From Typha latifolia (taxonomy: Eukaryota > Streptophyta > Magnoliopsida > Poales > Typhaceae): a stretch of DNA of 64,000 nt. The notes beneath the pieces were generated by a model. That model had not been told where the DNA came from. It was given only the letters and a program-made list of their open reading frames with translations, and did not search any database. The position numbers and the translations under genes were made by a program. Location of the stretch: assembly GCA_019914945.1 (NCBI GenBank), contig CM034100.1:4167209-4231208 (forward strand), read 5' to 3'. How positions within the stretch are numbered: position 1 is the first letter of the stretch; each line of letters begins with the position of its first letter. Shown in pieces: positions 33,801-44,146 of this stretch.

Positions 33801-36800
33801 CATCTTACACAAGTCACCAGTGTAAACGGGTTACGTTGGTGACTTGCGTATAAGGTAGGGCCCTAACGAATTACGTTGATTGTTAACGGGTTACGCTAGC
33901 ACATATCATATTACATAGGTATTTATAGAATTACGTAACACGTTGATCAACAGCAAATTACACAGATGCACAAAAATACTGGATATTAACGTAAAGCCTA
34001 AGAATTGATTTGATTGCAACCCTTTGTGGGATTAAAAATAGTTTATCATGCAACCCAAACTAAAATAACTAGAGATTGAACAATAGACAACAACAAGACG
34101 AATCAAAACTTATGTTGAGATAGGATGAACGAAGAAGATTGCTGAGTGTTTTAAGAATAGAGGTTTAGGGTTTACAACAAATGATATGAACGATTAGCAA
34201 TGATAAGAAAACTCATGTTAAAAGAGTATTCAATAATTACAAGAACACAAAATTTATTAAGGAAAATCAATAGTGAAGATTAGAGCTCAGTGGGGTAGAG
34301 AAGGCAGTAGCAATTAGAGTTCATGGCCTTTCTCTTGTGTTGGGGCAAAACTTAAATTATACTTTTGATAAGGAGATGGATGGTTGCAATACTAGCGAGG
34401 AATAAAGAACGGATGACTATGATGCATGTGTATCTCAATATGTTTGAGTATCTTTGAAACAATCCGCTAATTAAACTATCCTTTTGAGAATGAGATAGAC
34501 GGTTGCAATACTAGCAAGGAAAAAGCAATGGATGTGATCTCTTGCATATCTCTTATGAAACGAAGCATAATCTCAAATAGTATGCTCATTAAAGTTGCCA
34601 CGTCAAAATGAGTATGACATCGAGAGGACATGTATTTTCATAACTTCGGCTTCTATTCTATGTAATGTTTAGAGAGAAACAACTCAAAAATCGGTATAAT
34701 ATAATCATTTCATTTTCTCACATTTTTCGTTATCAAAACACTTTTAAAAAGTAAGGCAATAGCAAATCAAAAAAAAAAGGTGAAATATGGAGAATTTACA
34801 ATGAAAACATAAAATTGAGAGAAAGTACAACCTGAAACATATTTTGAGTTTTTTAGGCAAAAGTATCAATCATTAAATCTAACAACAGCAACAACTGGTA
34901 CAAGGATAACAAAAATGGCAGTTAAGTGTTTTCATACTAATAATCTATCTATCTTGCTTGTGGACAATCCCAGCCCAACGAAGGAGAAGAGTTAGCATAA
35001 GCAACTTGAGTCGTCGTAAAACCATTGCCACGACATATATCGAATACAAAGTATAATAAGACAATTATCATTACAAACAAGAAGAAGCATGTTGTGCAAT
35101 ATGCAATACAAAATCAGAAGAAAAGCTGCCATACCTTTTCCATCAAATAAGAAGGTCAAGATAGCTAGACACACGCAAACACTAATATCTTCTCCTACAA
35201 GCAGAGTAGGTAGCATTTTAAATTGTTAGACACTAACAAAGTAAGATTACATTACTAAGAAATCATCTTATCAGAGTAAAGTGAACTGAGCCTTTTTGGT
35301 GGAGAAAAAAGAATAAAATTAGCATATTAGCTTACCATTGTGACAGCATACTAGTAATTTTTTCCCTTTAGGGAGATTTAACTTTGCAAAATCTATTGCT
35401 GATGGCAGATTTCTAAACAAGGAAAATCGGTCCACCTTTGAGTTCTACAAAAAAAAAAAAAAATATTGGAGGAAAGAAGAATGACTGCAAAAGGAAGTCA
35501 GGAATTGACATCTTTTAAGAAATGAACTCATATTTTCACCCACCAAGATAGGTAGATGCAAGTAAGAATCAGCTGGTGGCACAGGAAACAAATTAGAGTC
35601 GCTGTCACAATTCAATACACAGTCGACATCAGCCAATACATCGGTTACTGCAGAAACAAAAGTATATGTTGAAATTTGGATGACCAGAAAAGGAACTAAT
35701 CTTGCATTCATGACGTAAGAATGAAATAGGCAGTATGGTACCTAGATAAAATTGAATCTAAATGCTCTATGAATATATCAGTAACACCAATTCTTATGTA
35801 TTAAGTTTGTGATAAATCCCTTATTCTTCACATCCATCAAAGGACAGTATCATAGTAAGTTGCACTTTCCTTTAGAGTTAATTACTCACTGTAGCAATAT
35901 ATACATGTTCCTTGTGAATCCAAGCTTCATGCCTTTCAATAGAGAAGCTCTAAGTGAACACTTACTCCACAAAATGAGAAACTCTGCTAAAACTGCTACT
36001 TTCCAAAATGTCCTTTGAGATAAAGAGGGTCTTTACCAAAGCCATAAAATCAATACAAAATCTAATCAAACTTCGATCAGCACAGAAAAGGAGAAAGTGA
36101 TTGTATTTGTTTATGTATCAGAAGACAGGGCATATATGCAACTTTTTTTTCGTAAATAGAGGCTCTAAAACAAAAATATAAACCTTTGGATGATGGTCTA
36201 CATGGTCCAAAGCACCAGCATATAGAGTATCAATTAGTCCCAGAATCACTAGCCTGTATCATGCTATTACTATTTATATTGTATACATTCATGCAAAAAT
36301 AAACAATTTCCTTAATCTTATTGCTTATGCATCAGGAAACACATACTTCATGAACAATTGCACTCCAAATAGTTGGGACTAAAGCCTTGGTGGTTGTTTT
36401 TGTTGCTGTTATTGTTGTTTGAATTAACAAAAAGGCTCATTACTGAGGCTCATTAAGCCCCATATGAAGAATTCAAAGTATGACTCAACAAGCCACATAT
36501 TTGCCAAAGCCATGTAAATGTCGTCATACATCAAGAATTATACCGAAACTAGCATCGGATACTGATAATGAAGAGCAAATTCAAGTTTAGAATAAAAGAT
36601 CAGCATACCATGTAAAGTCGAGGCCACAGCAAGATTAGTTGAAGCAAGCCAGAAAATGGACTGCTTGTCGTTAGAAGATTGTACACTCATGAAATTGGTA
36701 GAAAGATCAGAGTCCCTAAACTGACAGCTAATGGTAGACTCCCCATTAACATAAGGTTCATTCATTTCATTGTTAATCAATATCCTTGAAGGCTTAACAG

Positions 36801-38604
36801 CAACTTGTGGAGAATATTCACCCCTTTGTGCATGATATACCCTTTCTTTTTCAACGATTTCAGTGACTCGATGCTTGCAAAGATCAGGCCCAGCATCAAT
36901 TATATCAAATGCATGCTTCCAAAATAATTTAGGAGATAGACCTCGTGCCCAACTCTCTTCATCATCTCCAGCTCCGGGAATATAATGCCAGCTGAACTCT
37001 GACGATGTCCTTTGCTTAGCTATTCCAACAGGTGCTGATGACGACAGTAGAATGATAGGAGTGAAATCCCAAGAATCAGAGTCAGGAATGTCATTTATCC
37101 AGATAAGGGACTTCTGAGAAATCCACAATGGACGTAAAGGCTTTTTCAAATTAAATGCAAGAGAAGCAATATCAGCTCCACACAGTTCAAATTTTTCCGT
37201 CCATTCATCAAGACGCCTTTCTATTGCAGCTTTCTCAGTGTCTAGAACCCACAGAGGAAGATGTAACGAGCTATCCCAATATACAGGGATGGTTCTCATT
37301 TCCATAGGCTCATTCGATGAAGTACTTGACTACAGGAAAGAGATGATCAACAATGACAAGAGGAAAATGCATAACTAGGCATTCAGAAATATAAGAAACT
37401 GAACCATTGTTGAACATCTTTCAGTAGTACCCTATAGACACTAATGTTGTAGCACATTGCAAATGATAATGGAGCATGATATGATGGTAATGTAATATAG
37501 AATGCTAAGAAGCTTCTAAAGCATGTATAGCATTAAACTTACAAAAAGAAGCTCCAAAACTCGTACAATCAATTAGGATTGCTTAATCCTCCTGAGTGTC
37601 ATTTCCTACTGAGACCCAACCTACAGATGTTAATAATATGGACAAGTTCTTATTTAATGCAGAATGCTGTTCCATTTTCCCTGTAAACTTGTACTTCCAC
37701 TTTAGCTAGTTGTGCAACTCTTTTCTTTGTTAAATTCATGACAACTTCGACGAAAGAATTTCTTTCTTCTTGAACAGAAAGTTACAGAGAAATGATAAGT
37801 AGATGTATCAGATGCAACAATATTGTAATAATATGATCATGAATCCCTAGGCTCGCGAAATTTAAGCAGGATAGTATAATGGTATAGAGAAGTTAGTTCG
37901 AAGTTTGGATAAGTTCTACCAACACTTCCATAATGAAGCAGTCTATGCTTGGTCGTGTCGCATTATAGAAAGTAAATAATGGTGCAGCATCATAGAAAGT
38001 AAATAATCAAACTCACCAGTCCATCATCACTTTCAACATATCCAGCCATCATCTGCAAATGCTTCTTGATCGCCCGATTCAAAACGCAAGCCCATATTGG
38101 TATAGTCTTCGACATGGAATCCGGAAACCGTTTCCCCTTCCTGGTCGAATCGACTATTATGCAACCTCCTCTCTGCCCTACACACAAAATGCACAAAAAG
38201 GAACATAAATATTAACACATTTCCCCACCAAAACATCCAACCTTTCTCTAAATTAGAGAAACTCAAAATAAAGATCCGAATTTCACCGATTCCCAAGAAA
38301 CCCTAGGACAAAATCGCATACCGGCGAGTTGTGCGACGTGGAGGTTGAGGCGAGAGGTAGAGAAGGACCAGTTGTTGTTGTGGCCATCGGTAGACTTAAA
38401 GTAGCAGGTGGAATCGAAGCGAGGGGAATACCAGAGGCCGCAGCGGAGATTTGCGAGGAGAGGGAGGTCCGGCCAAAGCGCGGCGATCTCGGAAACGAAG
38501 GTGGAATCCTCATAGATAGAGCGGAGAGCGTTGTACAGAGAGTTCTCACTGCGCTTTATACATCTCGCAGCCTTGTAGATGCTTAGTTTTTGCTCCGCCG
38601 CCAT
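27838..38604 (-). CDS. RIT1: Initiator tRNA A64 2'-O-ribosyl-phosphate transferase (Rit1 family)
   Basis: Rit1 adds ribosyl phosphate to A64 of initiator tRNA-Met in fungi and plants, keeping it out of elongation. Seven exons are read on the minus strand: 38322-38604, 38017-38177, 36609-37329, 35544-35647, 35336-35444, 35135-35194 and 27838-28031. All junctions keep frame and give 543 residues, close to yeast Rit1. The N-terminal Rit1 domain shows CYFKSTDGHNNNWSFSTSRL (about 68-87), then GGCIIVDSTRKGKRFPDSMS and TIPIWACVLNRAI. The C-terminal phosphatase-like domain shows LHLPILNSKVDRFSLFRNLP, LLVCCHNGEDISVCVCLAIL (Cys 456-457) and KRLVFICKFAINARPSRGNL. The last exon lies 7.1 kb from exon 6; its phase and motif fit the family, so it is read as belonging here. 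Its final residues (after FGFL) are less certain because a GTTTTT donor-like site precedes them. Intron 6 is filled with mobile DNA. Confidence 0.92.
29035..29459. mobile_element. hAT-like MITE, family A copy 1
   Basis: The 425-bp unit has ends TAGAGGTGATCTTTGGGC and, inward from the right, TAGAGGTGATCATTGGGC (17 of 18 identical). Flanking 8-mers TTCACTAG and ATCACTAC match at six central positions, consistent with a decayed 8-bp hAT duplication. The interior has repeated GGGC/GCCC words and no coding sequence. A diverged relative is at 40390-40863. Confidence 0.7.
30370..30660. repeat. Degenerate ACGTAA minisatellite in left arm
   Basis: The words ACCAACGTAA, CAACGTAA and CCTACGTAA recur about every 20-30 bp. 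The corresponding right-arm segment (about 33760-33990) shows the same series in reverse complement, so the repeat predates or accompanied formation of the inverted structure. Confidence 0.65.
31210..31510. repeat. About 22-bp minisatellite array in the spacer
   Basis: Roughly 13 degenerate units with consensus near AGTAACCTGCGTAATTC, lying between the inverted arms. The unit is related in its GTAA core to the repeat inside the arms. It is not coding, and unit divergence is too high and spacers are absent, so it is not a CRISPR-like array. Confidence 0.7.
32101..32530. mobile_element. Nested hAT-like element
   Basis: The 430-bp unit starts TAGGGCTATCAAAA and, read inward from the right, TAGGGGTGTAATCA. 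Flanking 8-mers GTTATGCC (32093-32100) and GTTGTGGC (32531-32538) agree at 6 of 8. The inside is rich in AAGCTTGA and GGCTC words in both orientations. It lies within the spacer of the long inverted repeat and therefore inserted later. Confidence 0.6.
32568..33374 (-). pseudogene. Decayed coding-like remnants of the inverted-repeat element
   Basis: Two open stretches on the minus strand, 33111-33374 (87 codons, with NLPMDGEEVHFTMRAKR) and 32568-32807 (79 codons). The first is partly mirrored in the left arm, where the plus strand reads GLQMNGDEVHFGIRPKR near 30975-31025. Matching protein-level text in both arms suggests a formerly coding region. Stops and frame changes interrupt it. I do not recognise the family; a transposon-borne protein is the likeliest source. 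Confidence 0.3.
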
Positions 38605-38684
38605 GGCGATGGAAGAGGAAAGAGAGGTTCAGAGGGAGGAAGAAGAAAGAGGGGAAACGGTTTCGACTCGGAGGAATAGATGGG

Positions 38685-38693
38685 TTTAGGGTT
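38685..38693 (-). promoter_or_regulatory. Telo-box-like motif upstream of Rit1
   Basis: AACCCTAAA on the gene strand, about 80 bp before the start codon. Motifs of this type mark many plant translation-related promoters, which suits a tRNA-modification gene. Function is inferred. Confidence 0.35.
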
Positions 38694-38764
38694 CGGATCC
38701 GAACGAATCTTATATATGATCTCGTTATCGGGTCGCTTTAGTACAGTTCAGTCCGTATCCAATC

Positions 38765-38820
38765 TGGATCGGATCTTGATAGGCAGATCATCCAGATCGG
38801 ATCTTGATAGGCAGATCATT
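38765..38820. repeat. Two-copy 28-bp tandem repeat upstream of Rit1
   Basis: Two nearly identical adjacent copies containing GATCGGATCTTGATAGGCAG followed by ATCAT, about 160-215 bp upstream of the Rit1 start codon. Confidence 0.8.
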
Positions 38821-39206
38821 CGATGCATATGCTACCTAAATGATTTGTAAATATGATAATAGATAACTTTATTTAGACAGAATATTAATAAGACGATGAA
38901 AAATAATATGTAATTTGTTGGGTTTAAAATGGCACTGCATTTTTTTTTTAAATCTTCAGTTCAGTTCAGTTTTTTTTTTTTGTTCATATTTTTCTTTTAT
39001 TTTCTCTCAATTAAATAAAATAAGAAAAAGTTATTTTCTATTCTTTTCTTTTATATTTTCTTTATCCAAGTAAAATATAAATGAAAAAAAGGAGAAGGAA
39101 GTTTCCCTACTCTTAGCTAAAATGATGAATATATTTTTTTGAAGTCCTAAACCCCAAAGGTTTTCTATAATTAAAAGCGTCGATACAAATAAATGAAAGT
39201 GTCTAT

Positions 39207-39864
39207 GTAATAACAATATGGTTCTAACTATAGACAATCTAGTTAAAAGTGGGTGGACAGGAATGTCGTATAAGGAGACGAGCGACCGTTTATTCATGAG
39301 GTGCAAGTTTGGTGGCAATGTGCTGCGACATATGAAGAAAGCTATGGGGATTAACAGTCATATAAAGCATATAAAGGATTGGTTTCGGTCTAAAATTTTG
39401 AAGTTGAACAATGAGAAAAAGAAATTATGGTATATTTGGCTAAGTAGCTAAAAAGAAATAATAGAATATTTAAAAATTGTGCAAAATCTATTGATGTATT
39501 TGAACATAGGGTGACATCCTTGTTCATATGCTGGACAGGGACTCGGGAAGAAGAAGCGGTGAAACGGGCTCGCAAGCTATTGTTGGACTTAGCGAAAGAG
39601 GATGTGGCGAATGTAGAAAGATTAATGTGTCTTCCAATTTTCTTAGATGCAAAAACTTTTGTTCTGTTTGGGCATGTGCTATGGATTTAATATCTAGTAG
39701 TGAATATTGTGGAACATTGAGGAGTATGCTTTTTGATAGTTTATGATGATAGGGCTGTGGTATGACCCATTTGGTGTAATAGAGGACTTTACTCTCCGGT
39801 AGAGGATGGCCACTAATTAAGTTTCAATGAAACAGGAGCTATGGCCTGATTGTCAAAAAAAGAG
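39207..39864 (+). mobile_element. 5'-truncated LINE (non-LTR retrotransposon) insertion
   Basis: The 658-bp insert is bounded by the 9-bp AGTGTCTAT on both sides (39198-39206 and 39865-39873). It ends in an A-rich tail (CAAAAAAAGAG). The reading frame corresponds to the end of a LINE ORF2: a zinc-knuckle-like ETSDRLFMRCKFGGNVLRHM, then WYIWL, then after one frameshift KRNNRIFKNCAKS, the common W-IW-RN-RIF block of plant LINEs. Reverse transcriptase and endonuclease parts are absent, as expected of 5' truncation. It is inactive. Confidence 0.8.
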
Positions 39865-40389
39865 AGTGTCTATCTAGAGGTGGACAATAATGCAGTTTCA
39901 AAGGTGTAATTATATAGAAGAAAATTCGTTACAATTTGAAGCTAAGAATAAGATACTAATATTGTGTATAGTTTTTTGTATATAATGCTACTGCATGATG
40001 GTGGTGAAAGCTTTGTTAGACCAAATAATTGGGGGAAGGTTTTATCTAGCAATAAAGATTACATTTCGAAATTAATCTGCCATCTTCTCTGTCTTCTATA
40101 ACAGAAAATCTTGATTCCTTTATAAGTGAAATCCAAGTCTGGAATGGAGTCCTAAATATTAAATAACTTTTTCTTTGTGAAGCAGATAATTTTGAAGAAA
40201 AAAAAATCGGAGTGATATGTGGATAGGCTACTAAGTACTTACCTTTAGGCAAGTCTTTCTTGGAAATTTCATTACCTGTCTAGTTCTGAATAAAAATTTA
40301 AACTCTTAGGTCCATCTGTACCATAGAAAGTGCATCGCTACCTTAATTAGCAAGTGCTTATGGGTACCATAAATTAAAATAGTAAACAC

Positions 40390-40863
40390 CAGAGGTGATT
40401 ATATTGCAGGCTGGGCCAGGTTACTGCTAAACTTTTTGAGTTAATCGGACTTAAATATTTTTTTATAATTTAACCTATTAATTATTCGAGCCGGATCTTA
40501 TTCGAGTGAGACTAAATTATTATAGTCCGTTATTGTCCACTAACATAATACGTCTGGTTTAAAAATTATTATATCTTGTCAGACTGAGCAAAATTAATCT
40601 TCGTAATAATATTTTAATTAGCTTCGTATGAGTAGTACTTATATAGTGATATCCAATAAATTAAATATCTTACGTGGGATCATAAAATTATAGGAATATG
40701 CAAAAACTTAATGTGCCAAGCTATAGACGTAAATAGTGGTTAAACTTTTAAGCTAATTTGCGCAAGCAAAAGCTCGGCCCATCCTACCTATTACCATCTC
40801 GGCCTTGGGCTAAGCTGAGCCCAAACCGAGCTCGAGCAGGTTGGACCCAATGATTAGCTCTAT
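40390..40863. mobile_element. hAT-like MITE, family A copy 2 (diverged)
   Basis: Flanked by a perfect 8-bp GTAAACAC (40382-40389 and 40864-40871). The left end CAGAGGTGATTATATTG and the right end read inward (TAGAGCTAATCATTGGG) match the ends of the copy at 29035. Internal blocks also match in order: GGACTTAAATATTT, CCTATTAATTATTCG and GTGGGATCATAAAA. It has no coding sequence. Confidence 0.7.
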
Positions 40864-42049
40864 GTAAACACCATTAGTAATATTTATCATTTATTGTTCA
40901 TTCTATAAGTGTATTTTTTTTCTTGTCAGTTTGATTAGCATCACTTTTATATTGCCTATAGATTGAAAAGTTTCAAACTTTTTTAATTTGACCCACTTCT
41001 AGAAAATATGTCTTTCTCTTTTATATTTTACAGACTAACATAAGATTTGTGTATATGCATGCTTATACAAATATTCTAAATATTTTTAATATATAAAGTA
41101 TATTTTAAAACGCATTGCCAATTGTATAAACCTTAGATTGCCAATCTAATATGTAGCTATCCAAGTGTACTTGATCAAACACAAGTTGTTTTATTATCAT
41201 TTGATGTTTGCTCATGCATACATATATGTATATATTTGTGTAATACAACTCTGCAAAGTTATAATTGTTAGATAATTGGTTGATTAAAAAGTTTAAATTA
41301 TTGTTATCGACTAATAATATATATCATACGCTTTAACATAACCTATAAAATCGTACGTGGACAAATATTTAGATAGCAAAATATGCAATTATCTAAATCA
41401 CAATGCTAAAAGAATAGATAAACAAAAGTAACTCTTATATTACTTTAGATAATTAATTACTTTAGGCAACGTAACACAGTATATATATATATATCATACC
41501 CTTCAACAGAAGCTTTACTGTAATAACAATAATATTTAGGGTACAAGCTTTACTGTTATCAATAATCATTCTACGTATAGTTGACATGACAGTTGATTAC
41601 AATGACTTCCATTTGCAAGTGATTCAAAATCTGGAGTCTTAGAGTTGACCATATATAGTTTTCTAGTAATGATCATGGTAGACAGAAGTAAGGTGATTCA
41701 AAATGATAATTAATAAAGTTTAATGATTAATTATCATTTTAATTCTTCATTTCCTGTCTCTCTCCTCATCTATCAACTATAAATAATATTTTAGTCACTT
41801 AACATAAAATATCTCCTAAATCCACTATTTTTTTTTATATTAAATCAAAGGTAATAATAACACCTCCAACCTCTAACATATATAAAATCCGAGCTGTTAG
41901 GTCACACTGAGACTAGTTTACGAGAAAATTCGAACTTATAACTTATATCGTATGCTTAATAAAGCCCGAGCCGGCTTATTTATAATGGGAAGAAAAAAAG
42001 TAGTAGACTTTTTTATAATAATGTTCATGAGAGGCGAAGAAGCTTGTAC

Positions 42050-42370
42050 TGCAGATGTGGTGTAGTTTCCAATGCGAGCGAGCCTAAATTATTCCCTGAG
42101 AACGTTTTGTTTGGTCGGGAAATGGGGTCACGAGCCACCCCCACGCGTACGTTAGTGAGGGGCCACGTAATTTTTATTTATTTATATATTTATATGGTTA
42201 ACGTCTTCTCCTCTTCGGTTTCGTTATGGACACCAATTGACCGGACACCGGGGTCGGACCAGTTAGGTCCTGCAGAGTTGACCGCCTGCGTCCGAGCACC
42301 TATCACCGCTTCACGCGACTCGGAACAAGGATTAAAAAAAAAAAAAGTGGGCCCCACACCCGGAAATTAG
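42050..42370. other. GC-rich island without a gene
   Basis: Markedly GC-rich compared with its flanks, with CCACGCGTACG and GGGCCCCACACCCGG. The open frame over it has no family resemblance. It may be a distal regulatory region of the Aux/IAA gene about 1.8 kb downstream. Confidence 0.35.
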
Positions 42371-43605
42371 AAAATTAAATAGATTGAGTCTTTATTATGT
42401 AAATAGGAAACTTTTGGGTATATATATGTAAAAACAATCTTAAATAAACACAATATTTTTTAAAGCAAGGGCTTTTATGTCAAAGTGAGACGGCTTTCCT
42501 AGGAGAGAGAGAGAGAGAGAGAGGAGGTGGTGGGCAGACAAAATCATGGAATGTGCGTGTTTAATAGCCTAAACCGGATCATGCAAATCTTCTCCACTGC
42601 ACTCTTTTCCAGTTTTCACTCAACCCCTGCTTCATTAGTTAACCTAGTTATTCTTAAACATAATCTAATGACTAATACTCTAAAAAATTAAGCTGTTCTT
42701 TTGCCGAGAAAGATAACTATATTATCGGGAAACGGCACAAAATACCTCAAATATTTTTAGGGATATACATGATCAGTTTGCTTGCTGGTTAACCTTTATG
42801 AGATACTAAGAGATTAAAAAATATATAAATTTTTTAAGAAGTCAGAAAATATCTTAAAAGGTACCTCGTCATTACTAATATATTTTGTATAATAAATATA
42901 TAGGGTATTCAAACTTATGGCTTTCTATTTCAACCTATATTAATTCACTAATTACTTTATTACAGTTTATGTTAGAGGTCTAATGTTAAATATCTATATG
43001 AGTAGATGTGAATAATAATAAAAATAAAATATACAGTGTTTTTATAAGCTTTTTTTTTTTTTTTTTAAATTTCAAAGTCATGACGTTTTACTCTAGTTTT
43101 TGATGTGGTTAGAGAGTTAACATGAAGCCTATTTGTAGTTAAAACCCTCTATATTCATTATATAATAAGTTAACTTTATACCATACTATCCTATCCTCCG
43201 GATTAAACTGCAATAATAGCACAAATAATACCATCCATTGATGACAGTATCAAGAACTTTATGCAGCAATCAAACAGGGCCCTAACACCACCTTTTCTTT
43301 GATCTCCTAAGAATAACGCACATTTTATTACTCATTATGGCATATACTGTTCATTTATTAGAGCACTAAATGGGGGAGTTTATCACTTTATCTTATCCTA
43401 TCCTCACTATCTTTATTCTCATAATTGGATTTTAGCATGGTGCATGTCTAAGATATTCTCATGCTACTAGGAGAATAAATGGAATAATGTAGGACCAATC
43501 TAGAAACTTTATGTTAGGATTAGTTGAAATGTTATGATTCTAATTTGTGCGGTTTCAACTTTAACGTACAACTTTCCCCCTCCAATAAAGAGAGATGTAG
43601 TCATT

Positions 43606-43607
<2 letters not shown>

Positions 43608-43643
<36 letters not shown>
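43608..43643. repeat. (GA)18 tract upstream of Aux/IAA
   Basis: A pure GA run about 500 bp before the Aux/IAA start codon, within the probable leader or core promoter. It is long enough to be length-polymorphic. Confidence 0.85.
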
Positions 43644-43646
<3 letters not shown>

Positions 43647-43938
43647 ATAACACATCTCCATCGTTGGCTTTGGCTTGACTTGGTTTTGGGTAAGCGCGCA
43701 ATTGTCATAGAGAGCAGCACGCCTGTGGTGCTCCCTCTTGTCGAATACTTGCGTGAGATCATGGAATCTCTCATGTCTGCCGTGCTCTTAAACCTTGTCT
43801 GAGTGACAGTGTCTTCTTCGAAGGAGAAAGGAGAGAGAGAGGAGAGGAAGAAAACAAAACAATCAAAAGCCGAGGAGCTTTCTTCTCCCTGCTTCTTGTC
43901 CTCCCAAGATCTTATTTTGAGGCCGTTGGTGGTCAATA

Positions 43939-43965
43939 ATGGTGGTTTTCCAAGTGGGTCTTTGA
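43939..43965 (+). other. Candidate short uORF in Aux/IAA leader
   Basis: ATG followed by eight further codons (MVVFQVGL and stop), about 180 bp before the main start. Whether it is in the mature leader depends on the transcription start and a possible 5' UTR intron (GT at about 44048, AG at about 44116). Confidence 0.35.
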
Positions 43966-44146
43966 TTTCTTAGCTTGGGTTTTTAGTCTCCTGGGAGATT
44001 GAGCAAAGGGTTATTACTTTTTTCTGTGTTCCTGCTCGTTTGAGAAGGTAGGTGCCATGGGCTATATCATTTGTTGAGAGCTTTAGCTTTTTGTCTCTCT
44101 TCTTTGGTTTCTGATAGATTTTTTCTTGCCCAGAAGAAAGCAATTA

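Larger units (their letters stand above)
29613..34863. mobile_element. Long inverted-repeat (foldback-like) element in Rit1 intron 6
   Basis: Left arm about 29613-31045 and right arm about 33305-34863 are inverted copies of each other, by eye roughly 75-80% identical with indels. Both outer ends carry TTTTGCC followed by AAAAAACT/C. Landmarks include GTTGTTTCTCGTTG at 30753-30766 and its reverse complement at 33618-33631, and AGTGTTC(C/T)CTAGGA(T/C)TAGGTG next to a coding-like patch in each arm. The 2.26-kb spacer holds a minisatellite array (31210-31510), degenerate coding-like DNA on the minus strand and a nested hAT. Arms this long fit a Mutator or foldback element, or an inverted duplication. 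No convincing target duplication was found, so the exact outer limits and class are open. Confidence 0.75.
28032..35134 (-). other. Rit1 intron 6, 7.1 kb, transposon-filled
   Basis: The donor (GTATGG after exon 6) and acceptor (TTCTTCAG before exon 7) join in frame. The intron contains the hAT-like element at 29035-29459, the long inverted repeat at about 29613-34863 and a nested hAT at 32101-32530. No independent gene was found in 28032-29034 or 34864-35134. Confidence 0.85.
38821..44146. other. Intergenic between Rit1 and Aux/IAA
   Basis: Contains the LINE fragment and hAT-like copy listed separately, many poly-T and TA runs, a (GA)10 tract near 42503-42523 and a GC-rich island at 42050-42370. 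The last 550 bp are the probable Aux/IAA leader. No further gene was recognised. Confidence 0.5.

Noticed and set aside
42044..42370. 108-codon frame as a gene
   Set aside because: No recognisable motif, crosses an AT-rich patch and a poly-A run, and no splice or leader context.
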